This document shows positions 35,176-47,097 of a stretch of DNA of 64,000 nt, in pieces (position 1 is the stretch's first letter; each line of letters begins with the position of its first letter). The notes beneath the pieces were generated by a model that was not told where the DNA came from, made no database searches, and saw nothing but the letters and a program-made list of their open reading frames with translations. The position numbers and the translations under genes are program-made. Source of the stretch: Muraenolepis orangiensis (Eukaryota; Chordata; Actinopteri; Gadiformes; Muraenolepididae); the NCBI GenBank assembly GCA_027704905.1, contig CM051004.1:9626010-9690009 (forward strand), written 5' to 3'.

Positions 35176-35356
35176 TGTAATGTATGTGATTGCATCTGAT
35201 GTGTTTTACGTATGGACTACGCACCTGCGCATTGCTATATGTATAATGAGATTCACCTGCCTAATCAGTCGAGTAAAGAGAGCGACACGCTCAAGTTATA
35301 CGAACTTCTGTCTCTGTGGTTTATTAAGGTTGACTGTGTGTGGTACATACACAACA
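35176..35356 (+). repeat. 5' LTR of the 35-kb Ty3/Gypsy element
   Basis: 181 bp, starting TGTAATGTATG and ending ACAACA, so it has the standard TG...CA borders. It is very short for an LTR. A TATA-like 'GCTATATGTATAATG' lies in the middle and may serve as promoter. It carries 8 bp that the 3' LTR lacks. Confidence 0.92.
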
Positions 35357-35358
35357 AT

Positions 35359-35370
35359 TGGCGACGAGGA
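35359..35370 (+). promoter_or_regulatory. Primer-binding site, complementary to tRNA-Ser(GCU)
   Basis: TGGCGACGAGGA begins two bases after the LTR. It is the complement of the 3' end expected for vertebrate tRNA-Ser(GCU), ...TCCTCGTCG plus CCA. The match spans 12 nt. The tRNA sequence is from general knowledge and was not looked up. Confidence 0.75.
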
Positions 35371-35442
35371 AAAAAGTTAATGGACACTCGGAAAAAGGGG
35401 AAACTTCATGAAGAACTAAACGAAACGGAATATAAACCAAGG

Positions 35443-38400
35443 ATGGCAGGAGCAATCGGGAAATTGGATAGTTACGACAGCTCATCGGAGGATTGGGCAA
35501 CGTACATCGAAAGGTTGGATCAGTATTGTGTAGCCAACGACATTGCCGAAGGTAAAAAAGTATCTGTCCTTTTGTGTGCTATGGGGGCGAAAACGTATAC
35601 ATTGTTGCGTAGCCTGTTAGCGCCCATTAAACCAGCAGAAAAGTCCTACGCAGAGATGGTACGTGTCTTACAAGATCATCTGAATCCGAAACCACTTCTC
35701 ATTGCTGAACGTTTTAGGTTCTATAAACGTAATCAGCTAAAAAAGGAGACGATTGCTGTCTTTGTAGCTGAGCTTAGGAAACTAGCTGAACACTGCGAAT
35801 TTGGGGGTAATTTAGCAGATACCCTGCGTGATCGATTTGTGTGTGGATTAGACAGAGAAAACATACAAAAAAGACTGTTGACTGAGAGAGATCTGACATT
35901 CCAACGTGCCATAGAAATAGCATCTGCCATGGAAACCGCTGCAAAAGACACGGTGGAATTGCGAGAGCAGATGGGCCAAGAGCATCATGTACAGAAAATG
36001 GAGTGGAGGCAACAGAGAACTAGCCCATGCTTTCGCTGTGGGAAGAATTCACACACTCTAGATGATTGTTGGTTTAAAGAGAAAGAATGCAGACAGTGTC
36101 AGAGAACAGGCCACATAGCCAAAATGTGCAGAACAAAAGTGAAAGAGAAAAAGTTTCATAAACAAAAAGGAAAAAATCAAAAGATCCATGATATTGAAAC
36201 ATGGGACTCAGACTCTGACCAAGATCTAGCCTACTTTGATGTGTGTTCATTAAACAAATCCGACAGGGGAATCATCTGGGTTTCACCCAAAGTGGAAGAG
36301 GTTACATTGAACATGGAGTTGGATACTGGGTCTGCCTTGTCTGTGATCTCCAATAAAGACTACAGGACGCACTTTGCACACCTGCAATTACAATCTACTG
36401 CTGTGATGCTGAAAACATACACTGGGGAGAGGATTACACCACTGGGCGTGATCACAGTGAACGTTAAATATGCTGATCAAGTGCATGTGCTATTGCTGTA
36501 TGTTATTGAAAAAGGAGGTGCACCCCTGTTTGGGCGTGAGTGGCTGCGTAAAGTGCAACTAGACTGGCAGTCAATTAAAGAAATGCAAGCTGAAACAGAC
36601 ACTGAAAAACAGAGCAGCCGCTCCACAGCTGAAAGACTAAGAAAAATACTGAGGAACACCGGAAAAGTCTTCCAGGAAGGCATTGGAACGTTGAAGCACA
36701 TGAAAGGTAAAATTGTGTTAGAGGACGATGCAGTCCCCAAGTTCATCAAGGCTCGCCAGGTACCATATGCCCTTCGCCCCAAAGTGGAGAAAGAGCTGCA
36801 AAGTTTGGAAAATGCGGGCATTCTATCCAAAGTGGACTGGTCAGAATGGGCGACGCCTATTGTTCCAGTAGTGAAGGGGAACGGATCAATACGCCTCTGT
36901 GGAGATTTTAAAGTAACCATCAATCCAATCTTGAAAGCTGAACAATACCCCTTGCCACGTATTGATGACATCTTTGCAGCATTGGGTCAGGGTAAGCGGT
37001 TCTCCAAGATTGATCTGGCACAGGCGTATCTACAGATGGAGATGGATGAGTCTTCCAAAAAGTACCTCACGATCAACACCATGAAAGGCCTTTATCAGTA
37101 CAACCGCCTGGTGTTTGGCATAGCTTCTGCTCCAGCTATATGGCAGAAGGCAATGGAACAAGTCCTACAAGGCATACCAAGCACACAGTGCTATCTGGAT
37201 GACATAGTGATAACAGGAGCCAATGACGATGCCCATCTTGAAAATCTGGAAAAAGTTCTGAAGAGATTAGAAGACTTTGGATTAAGGGCCAACAAATCCA
37301 AGTGTGAGTTTTTCCAGGATTCCATCAAATACTGTGGTCATATAATTGATAAACATGGTCTACACAAGTGCAAGGATAAAGTTGATGCCGTGCTAAAGGC
37401 ACCACCACCACAGAGCATTACTCAACTGCGCTCTTTCCTGGGCTTGGTAAACTATTACCGAAAATTTCTCCCCAATCTATCGTCAGTGCTGCACCCACTG
37501 AACTGTTTGCTCCAAAAGGGCACTAGATGGCGCTGGTCGAAAGAATGTGAAGATGCTTTCAACCAGGCAAAGCAGTTGGTTATATCTGACAATGTACTTA
37601 CACACTTTGACCCCCAGTTGCCGCTTAAATTGGCATGTGATGCTTCCCCATACGGGATTGGGGCAGTACTATCACACAGGTTCGCTGATGGAACAGAGCG
37701 ACCAATAGCATTTGCCTCAAGATCTTTAAATGCAGCAGAACGTAACTATGCACAAATTGATAGAGAAGCTCTTAGTCTAGTATGGGGAGTGAAGAAGTTT
37801 AATCAGTATTTGTACGGCAAACACTTTACCCTCCTCACAGACCATAAACCTCTTGTCTCAATCTTCAATCCAGGAAAAGGAGTCCCCGCCATGGCCGCTG
37901 CACGTATCCAGAGGTGGGCTTTGTTTTTGGGTGCACATACCTACAGCATTGAGTACAAGGGCACTAACCAGCACGGGAATGCTGATGGGCTTTCCCGGCT
38001 ACCTCTTCAGTTTCAGCCCCCAGAGAGAGCCAAAGAATTGGTGGACATGTTCCACATGGCGCAGGTGGAGCTATTACCTGTAACAAGTGAGGAGATTGCA
38101 CGTGAGACAGGCCGTGACCCCACCCTCTCCAGAGTGTTCGACATGACACTGAAAGGCTGGCCACACAAGGGTGATCCATCACTGCCAGGCTATTCCAGCC
38201 GACGTGAACAACTCACAGTGGACCAGGGATGCATCTTGTGGGGAGCGAGGGTGATCGTTCCGCCAAACCTGCGTTCCAGGGTCCTGGCTGTACTGCATGA
38301 GGGACACTTAGGCGTGGTGAAAATGAAGTGTCTGGCTAGAAGCTTTGTGTGGTGGCCTGGAATTGATGAGCAGTTGGAGGCATTGGCCAAGACATGCAAC

Positions 38401-38901
38401 GGGTGTCAACAGACCCAAAAGTCACCAGCAACAGCACCATTACACATGTGGGAGTGGCCTACCAAGCCTTGGCAGCGGTTGCATATAGATTATGCAGGAC
38501 CCTTCCTTGACCGCATGTACCTGATTGTGGTTGATGCACATTCGAAATGGCCAGAGGTTTTTTGTACAAAGACTGCAACCTCTGCAAAGACTGTTGACCT
38601 CTTAAGAACATTGTTTTCACGCACAGGGCTTCCACATCAGATCGTAAGTGATAATGGAACACCTTTCACTTCTGCAGAATTCCAGCGTTTTGTCAGAAAG
38701 AATGGCATCCAACACACCACTGTTGTGCCATATCACCCTTGTGTCATTGTGTTGTCTCCTGGGTTCTGTAGTGCCCGGAGTCTGTCTTTTTATTTTCTTC
38801 CTCCCAACCCCCATCCCCTCAGGAAGCCTTTTGCCTCCTGTCAGGTCATCATTGAAAATAAGAATTTGTTCTTAATTGATTTTCCTGGCTAAATAAAGGT
38901 T

Positions 38902-38950
<49 letters not shown>

Positions 38951-39610
38951 CCTGCATCCAATGGACAAGCCGAACGCTTCATTCAGACTTTCAAGCAGTC
39001 CATTAAGGCCATGGACCAAGACGGTGGGTCGCTTCAGCACAAGATTGCAAACTTCCTGTTGGCGTATCGAAACAGCACTCATGCCACAACTGGACAGACC
39101 CCAGCCATGCTCTTTCTAGGACGTCCACTGAGATCACGCTTGGACTTACTGAAACCCAATCTACACCGACATGTACAGCGCAAGCAGTTTGATGCTGCCT
39201 TCACTTCAAAACGGCGATCTTTGCGCACCTTCCGTGTTGGACAGCATGTGCTGGCCAGAGACTACCGCAACAATAGTCAAAAATGGAAATCAGGCACCAT
39301 TGCATCACAAACTGGGTTGTTGACATACACTGTTAGTGTCGGCCAGGACACAATCTGGCGTAGACATGTTGATCAGCTGTTGGATGCAGGGCCGACAGAC
39401 AAGGACTCTGAGCCTACCCCTAGCTGGGATGGACTTGAGTTCAAAGACAGAGTCCCTGACACCAGCGACACCCTTGAAGACCGGGCAGATGGCTCTGGAG
39501 TAGACCCACCTGTAGTCCAAGAGCCTGCTGAAACCTTGACTGATATGCCTGCCAGGCGTTACCCGGACAGAGTTCGTAAACCACCAGAGAGATACTGTCC
39601 AAAAGACTAA
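35443..39610 (+). pseudogene. Ty3/Gypsy gag-pol polyprotein, interrupted in integrase
   Basis: The frame is open from the 5' LTR. I chose ATG 35443 (MAGAIGKLDSYD), the start usual for this Gag type; ATG 35380 is possible. Order: Gag; two CCHC zinc knuckles at about 36028-36129 (CFRCGKNSHTLDDC, CRQCQRTGHIAKMC); protease DTGS at about 36322; RT with YLDD at about 37192; RNase H with ACDAS and TDHKPL; integrase with HEGH and CNGC, first Asp in HIDYAG, second in VSDNG. A 209-bp retroposon at 38740-38948 then splits the integrase before its catalytic Glu, which lies at 38972 in the resumed frame. Downstream the frame runs to the stop at 39608-39610. No other stop or frameshift is seen, so the insertion is the only obvious damage. 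Confidence 0.9.
38740..38948 (+). mobile_element. Short retroposon with (CTA)n tail inside the Gypsy integrase
   Basis: 209 bp flanked by ACCCT on both sides (38735-38739 and 38949-38953). It contains 'AAATAAGAATTTGTTCTTAA' and 'CCTGGCTAAATAAAGGTT', a 3' end common in fish retroposons, then about 16 CTA units. It reads as a 5'-truncated LINE or SINE copy in the same orientation as the host element. It introduces a stop (38890-38892) into the integrase frame. Confidence 0.82.
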
Positions 39611-39700
39611 GAACATGTGATTATGTTGTAGGATGATAAAAATTGTTCAGATGTAGTTATTACTATTCACCTCCTTAGTTAAATGAGAACATCAATGCTG

Positions 39701-39711
39701 AAAGGGAGGAG
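39701..39711 (+). promoter_or_regulatory. Polypurine tract of the 35-kb Ty3/Gypsy element
   Basis: AAAGGGAGGAG, eleven purines, directly abuts the 3' LTR. This is where plus-strand DNA synthesis is primed in LTR elements. Confidence 0.88.
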
Positions 39712-39884
39712 TGTAATGTATGTGATTGCATCTGATGTGTTTTACGTATGGACTACGCACTGCTATATGTATAATGAGATTCACCTGCCTAATCAGTCGA
39801 GTAAAGAGAGCGACACGCTCAAGTTATACGAACTTCTGTCTCTGTGGTTTATTAAGGTTGACTGTGTGTGGTACATACACAACA
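39712..39884 (+). repeat. 3' LTR of the 35-kb Ty3/Gypsy element
   Basis: 173 bp, identical by eye to the 5' LTR except for lacking eight bases after ACTACGCAC. Followed by the CTCAG target duplication at 39885-39889. Confidence 0.92.
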
Positions 39885-39889
39885 CTCAG

Positions 39890-40559
39890 GAAAAGCAGAA
39901 TAGGCCAGAGGTGGGGCTAGTGAACTTCTACCATGGCACCGTAGAGAGCGTCCTGACGAGTGGTGTCACTGTGTGGTACGGCAACACCATTGTACAGGAC
40001 AAGAAATCCATCTAGAGGGTCGTGAGGACGGCAGAGAGGATCATCGGGTGTGCACTTCCATGCATTGAGGAGATCTGTAGGACCAGATTTCGGAAGAAGG
40101 CAATGCCCATCATAAAGGACTGCAACCACCCTGGGCACCATCTCTTCTCCCCACTACTGTCCGGTCGCCAGTTTTGCAGCATTTGTACAAGGACTACTAG
40201 GTTTAAGGATAGTTGTTATCCACAGTCAGTGTGCCTACTGAACTGCTAGGAGTGCTGCCACTATAACATTGTCATTTACATTACACTATATACTTTGCTG
40301 GACTTTCGGGACTCATTACCAGCTACTGCACTTGTACTGCACTGTATTCATGATGCTGCTGCACTACTGGCACATTAAATGCTTTTAAATATTTTTGCAC
40401 AATTCAACTGATGTTCATACCATCTATCAGTCACTTTGCTGTCCTTTTTTTGTTCATTTTCATGGTATTGTTTTGGAAATGTATACTGCGGGAGGGAATT
40501 GGGAGTAAGCATTCCAATGTACTTGTTACAAATGGCCAATAAATATCTTGTATCTTGTA
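39890..40559 (+). pseudogene. LINE fragment right of the Gypsy insertion, with 3' UTR
   Basis: Continues the LINE from 35175: LVNFYHGTVESVLTSGVTVW (about 39918-39977), a TAG near 40012, RVVRTAERIIGCALP, then LFSPLLSGRQF and the terminal CLLNC with stop at 40247-40249. The 3' UTR follows, with 'ATGCTGCTGCACTACTGGCA' and 'GGGAGTAAGCATTCCA', and ends AATAAATATCTTGTATCTTGTA. Similar 3' UTR blocks occur at 59.2-59.85 kb. Frameshifts and stops make it non-functional. Confidence 0.82.
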
Positions 40560-43569
<3,010 letters not shown>

Positions 43570-43910
43570 CATGTGTGTGTGTTTGTAATCTGCTCACTCA
43601 TTGACTGCAGCGATTTGATTGGTTGAGTAGCGTCACGTGAGATGATTTGGGCTCTGAAAATATTGTTATTGGTTGATTTGATCTGTAAATAAACAATAGT
43701 TATCAATTTAGGATACTTTATCAGGTCTTAATTATATTTCTGCAATGCATTTCAGAATAGTTACTTTTATTGCTCTAAAATAGTAATGTAATATATAATA
43801 CTACACAATATATTGAACTTTAAATGAAAGATTCCCATAGCCCCTACCAACTATGTGATCGCCGATCGCTATCGGCAGATTCTGATTCCGGTGATCGGCG
43901 ATCTGTGATC

Positions 43911-44328
43911 CATCCATCCATCCATCCATCTTCTCCCGCTTATCCGAAATCGGGTCGCGGAGGCAGCAGCTCCAGCAGGGGACTCCAAACTTCCCTCTCC
44001 CTGGCAACATCGACTAGCTCTGACTGGGGGATCCCGAGGCGTTCCCAGGCCAGTGTGGAGATGTAATCACCCCACCTGTACCTTGGTCTGCCCCGTGGTC
44101 TCTTCCCAGTTGGATGTGCCTGGAAAACCTCCCTCGGGAGGCGACCAGGAAGCATCCTTACTAGATGCCCGAACCACCTCAACTGGCTCCTTTCTACGCG
44201 AAGGAGCAGCGGCTCTACTCCGAGTCTCTCACGAGTGACTGAGCTTCTCACCCTATCCCTCAGGGAGATACCAGCCACCCTCCTGAGGAAACTCATTTCG
44301 GCCGCTTGTATTCGCGATCTCGTCCTTT
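43911..44328 (-). mobile_element. 5'-truncated Rex3/RTE-like LINE fragment
   Basis: 418 bp on the minus strand, ending in a tandem (GGAT)n tail, seen on the plus strand as CATCCATCCATCC at 43911-43930. A 12-bp duplication CGATCTGTGATC flanks it (43899-43910 and 44329-44340). A GATG-type tail with an RTE-like C-terminus is characteristic of the fish element Rex3. Most of the element is missing. Confidence 0.8.
43940..44296 (-). pseudogene. C-terminus of a Rex3/RTE-like ORF2
   Basis: 118 codons open on the minus strand. They include RRVAGISLRDRVRSSVTRER, LLLRVERSQLRWFGHLVRML, PGRLPREVF, RPRGRPRYRW and LLPPRPDFG before the stop. This is the region after the RT domain in fish RTE-like LINEs. The frame is well kept for such a short fragment, but there is no RT core and it is non-functional. 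Confidence 0.8.
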
Positions 44329-44364
44329 CGATCTGTGATCTGCCCCAAAAACCCTGATTGGAGC

Positions 44365-44558
44365 TGTGGTGTTATTGTTAATAGGTGTGCGTTTATACAA
44401 CACAGAGTACAGGCCACCGAAGTGAAGTCACGGCCGGGTACGCGTAGAGCAGGCTAGGCTAGGCGCGGAACGAGACGGCTGTATGTGGAGTTAGCAATAA
44501 AAGACACTTACAATCAAACACAGAGGACTCGCGTGTATGCTTGTGAAATAACACGACA
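44365..44558 (+). repeat. 5' LTR of the 44-kb Ty3/Gypsy element
   Basis: 194 bp, TGTGGTG to CACGACA. Contains 'GTTTATACAAC' as a TATA-like element and AATAAA at 44496-44501 as a likely polyadenylation signal; both motifs are kept in the 3' LTR. Confidence 0.9.
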
Positions 44559-44571
44559 TGGTGTCAGAAGT
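44559..44571 (+). promoter_or_regulatory. Primer-binding site, complementary to tRNA-Leu
   Basis: TGGTGTCAGAAGT directly follows the LTR. It complements ACTTCTGACA plus CCA, the 3' end that I recall for vertebrate tRNA-Leu(CAA). This differs from the 35-kb element, so the two belong to different lineages. The tRNA sequence was not looked up. Confidence 0.7.
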
Positions 44572-44653
44572 CCTGTGAGTGAAGTGTTAAAAGTTAGTCA
44601 GACAATAAGAGTAATTTGGAGCTGGTTGACGGCGAGAAGGGAGGGCGAACAGC

Positions 44654-46078
44654 ATGGTTGATAATGCTGATGCGGGAGCAGCCGCAGCCCAGAGAGCGGC
44701 GCCAGGCTCAAGTGCTACGTTCAGCATCCAGCCTCCCGAGTCCTTTGACTTTTCAAAGCCGCAAGAGTGGGCCAAATGGATACGCAGGTTCGAGCGATTC
44801 TGTCTGGCAAGTAACCTGAATGCTAGCTCTGAAGAGAATCAAGTCAACACGCTAATATATAGCATGGGAGATGAGGCGGATGATATTTTACGTGGACTAA
44901 ATCTGACAGACGATCTAGGACGTACTTACCAAGGAGTGCGCAATGGATTTCAGGGTTTCTTCGTAGTCAAGAAAAATGTCATCTACGAGCGTGCCAAATT
45001 TAACATGCGCAAGCAGGGAGAATGTGAAACAGTGGACTCATTTGTGACGGCACTGTATGTGCTGGCGGGGCATTGTACATACGGAGTGCTACATGATGAG
45101 CTTATTCGCGACAGGCTTGTCGTCGGACTGATGGATAAGCGGCTGTCCGAACGCATGCAACTGGACCCGGACTTGACCCTGGAAAAGGCAATAAACATGG
45201 CGAGGCAGAGTGAAGAGGTGAAACGACAGCAATCTTCTCTGCGAGGGGACACCAGGACAGAGGCAAGTGATGCTACATCTGTGGACAGAGTGTTTAAGAG
45301 CAGTAGCAGGACATATGCTAGAAATAAACCTCAACAGGCTAACGGCTACCCAGCCAAGCCACACAGTGCCCAATACTTAAAGGGGAAAAGTGTCCAGTGT
45401 CATAAATGCGGCAGTTCTCTGTCCCATCCACAACGTGATTGCCCTGCTAATGAAGTGAAATGTCATTCATGTGGGAAGATGGGACATTACAAGCGTGTGT
45501 GTAAGTCATCCAAAGCTGTACATGAAGTTGAAGAGGACTATTCCTGCTCCTGTGAAGAAGATGAGGACTGTATGTTCTTAGGCAGCATCACAGCTGATGG
45601 TGAGCCATGGATGGTCAGCATAGACATCGGTGACAGTCATGTGCCATTCAAAATAGACACCGGTGCTGATGTTACAGTGATGCCTCACACTGTATTCCTC
45701 CGGAAGTCAACTAAGTCACTGATGGGACCTGGGAGGAGTCCACTAGATGTTGTGGGCGTCGCCACGCTGTTGCTGAGGAGGGGAGCGAAAGAGGTGTTGG
45801 AGGATGTGTATGTCACTCGACACCTGCACACAGCGTTGCTGGGGAGGCCTGCTATCGGTAAGATGGAGCTTGTGGCACGTCTAGACAGTATCACAATGGA
45901 GACGCTCAAGAAAACGTACCCGAAGATATGCAGTGGTCTAGGTGAGATGAGACAGCCGTATGCAATCAGGCTAAAACCTGTGGCCCAACCATTCTCGCTG
46001 AAGACGCCCAGAAGGATTCCATTGCCACTGATGGACAAAGTCAAGAAAGAACTGTCCCGCATGGAAAGCCTCGGGTGA
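44654..46078 (+). CDS. Gag-protease part of a Ty3/Gypsy polyprotein (pol frame lost after this)
   Basis: 474 codons from ATG 44654, which follows the primer site by about 80 bp. Gag (residues 1-240) has FDFSKPQEWAKWIRRFERF and a retrotransposon-gag core with FNMRKQGECETVDSFVTALY. Two zinc knuckles follow at about 249-263 (CHKCGSSLSHPQRDC, spacing one residue longer than usual) and 270-283 (CHSCGKMGHYKRVC). The aspartic protease has IDTGADVTVM with the catalytic Asp at 335. The frame ends at TGA 46076-46078 in the linker before RT. One lost G in the run CTCGGG shifts the frame, because RT continues at once from 46075 in the next frame. It is therefore a truncated polyprotein rather than a natural Gag end. 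Confidence 0.85.
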   Translation: MVDNADAGAAAAQRAAPGSSATFSIQPPESFDFSKPQEWAKWIRRFERFCLASNLNASSEENQVNTLIYSMGDEADDILRGLNLTDDLGRTYQGVRNGFQGFFVVKKNVIYERAKFNMRKQGECETVDSFVTALYVLAGHCTYGVLHDELIRDRLVVGLMDKRLSERMQLDPDLTLEKAINMARQSEEVKRQQSSLRGDTRTEASDATSVDRVFKSSSRTYARNKPQQANGYPAKPHSAQYLKGKSVQCHKCGSSLSHPQRDCPANEVKCHSCGKMGHYKRVCKSSKAVHEVEEDYSCSCEEDEDCMFLGSITADGEPWMVSIDIGDSHVPFKIDTGADVTVMPHTVFLRKSTKSLMGPGRSPLDVVGVATLLLRRGAKEVLEDVYVTRHLHTALLGRPAIGKMELVARLDSITMETLKKTYPKICSGLGEMRQPYAIRLKPVAQPFSLKTPRRIPLPLMDKVKKELSRMESLG

Positions 46079-46443
46079 TCAGCCGGATCGAAGAGCCAAC
46101 TGACTGGTGTGCCGGCATTGTGGTGGTTCCCAAGAAGACAGGTGCTGTACGCATATGTGTTGATCTCACGAACCACAATGAGTCAGTGTGCCGGGAAAAG
46201 TACACCCTGCCGACAGTGGAGGAAACACTGGGAATGCTGGCTGGAGCCAGAATATTCAGTAAGTTGGACGCAAATATGGGATTTTGGCAAATCCCTCTGA
46301 CTGAAGATTCGCCCTTCGGCCGATATTACTTCAATCGTCTACCTTTCGGCATCGCCTCCGCCCCTGAATACTTCCAAAACAGAATGGTGACTGAGGTCAT
46401 GGAAGGGCTGGAGGGTGAGTCTGCCACATGGACGATGTGCTAG
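46075..46443 (+). pseudogene. Gypsy reverse transcriptase, N-terminal part, frameshifted
   Basis: Enters by frameshift from the gag-protease frame, reading VISRIEEPTDWCAGIVVVPK, IFSKLDANMGFWQIPL (first catalytic Asp in KLDAN) and FNRLPFGIASAPEYFQ. A second frameshift near 46420 moves the active-site CHMDDVLVWG (about 46428-46457) out of frame. This frame then stops at 46441-46443. Directly after EEHDAHL the sequence jumps to RNase H, so the RT thumb and connection region is deleted. Confidence 0.85.
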
Positions 46444-46467
46444 TGTGGGGCCGAACACAAGAGGAAC

Positions 46468-47097
46468 ATGATGCTCATCTCAGCAGACGCGTTGTCTTAC
46501 GGCTTAGGGAGTGTGCTCCTCCAAAAATGGGATGGAGTGTTGAGACCAGTAGCCTACATGTCGCGGTCTCTCACACAAACTGAGCAGAGATACGCGCAGG
46601 TCGAGAAGGAGGCCTTAGGCCTGACCTGGGCTTGCGAGAGGTTTCACAACTTTCTCATCGGCAGACACTTCCAGCTAGAGACGGATCACAAGCCTCTCCT
46701 GAGTCTCCTGGGGTCTCAGGCGCTGGATGCTCTCCCTACGCGGATTCTGCGCTTCCGGATGCGCCTGATGCGCTATTCCTACTCCATTGCTCATGTGCCA
46801 GGGAAGTGCCTGTGGACTGCCGATACGCTCTCATGTGCTCCTGTGAAGAGGAGGGAAACACCGGATGAGAAGGAGTTTGAGAGTACAAGCATCTACATGT
46901 ACATGATATTGGAGAACCTGCCAGCGAGCGCCGCCTACCTGGACGAGCTGAGAGAGCAGCTGGGGAGGGACAGTGTGTGCGCATGGGTGATGCAGCTGAG
47001 TGCAGAGGGATGGCCAGCACACAACAACAGTGAACCGGCTCTCAGGCTGTACTGGGCGGAACAGGCGCACGACAGTCTGTATGGTGGCCCGGGCTGA
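46468..47097 (+). pseudogene. Gypsy RNase H fragment after an internal deletion
   Basis: 209 codons: ISADALSYGLGSVLLQKW with the first RNase H Asp, YAQVEKEALGLTWA with Glu, TDHKPLLSLL with Asp, and HVPGKCLWTADTLS. Relative to related elements about 300 bp of RT is missing just upstream. At the 3' end YWAEQAHDSLYGG runs into PG and a TGA. A second deletion has removed the start of the integrase, including its HHCC zinc-binding motif. The visible ATG is incidental. Confidence 0.83.

Larger units (their letters stand above)
35176..39884 (+). mobile_element. Ty3/Gypsy LTR retrotransposon (Mag-like), 4.7 kb, young
   Basis: Structure read from the sequence: 5' LTR 35176-35356, primer-binding site 35359-35370, gag-pol frame, polypurine tract 39701-39711, 3' LTR 39712-39884, and flanking CTCAG duplications at 35171-35175 and 39885-39889. 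The LTRs are identical by eye except for 8 bp (CTGCGCAT) present only in the 5' LTR, so insertion was recent. The host sequence is an L2-type LINE. The pol gene is itself interrupted by a 209-bp retroposon. A primer site for tRNA-Ser and a single gag-pol frame suggest the Mag lineage; this is an inference. Confidence 0.92.
43835..44364. mobile_element. Old DNA transposon-like sequence (right part), host of two insertions
   Basis: GATC-rich words ('GATCGCCGATCGCTATCGGC', GTGATCGGCGATCTGTGATC) lead to GCCCCAAAAACCCTGATTGG. After removal of the Gypsy element this joins AGCATCCCTA at 48510-48519, giving a minus-strand end TAGGGATGCTCCAATCAGGG that resembles ends of fish hAT elements. No left end was identified, so the call is tentative. 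A Rex3-like fragment and a Ty3/Gypsy element are inserted in it. Confidence 0.4.

Noticed and set aside
35212..35442. N-terminal extension of the Gypsy gag-pol frame into the LTR
   Set aside because: The frame is open through the LTR and primer site by chance. Gag-like sequence begins at the ATG at 35443 (or 35380).
43940..44296. Host protein-coding exon on the minus strand
   Set aside because: The peptide is the well-known RTE/Rex3-like LINE C-terminus, with a tandem tail and target duplication around it.
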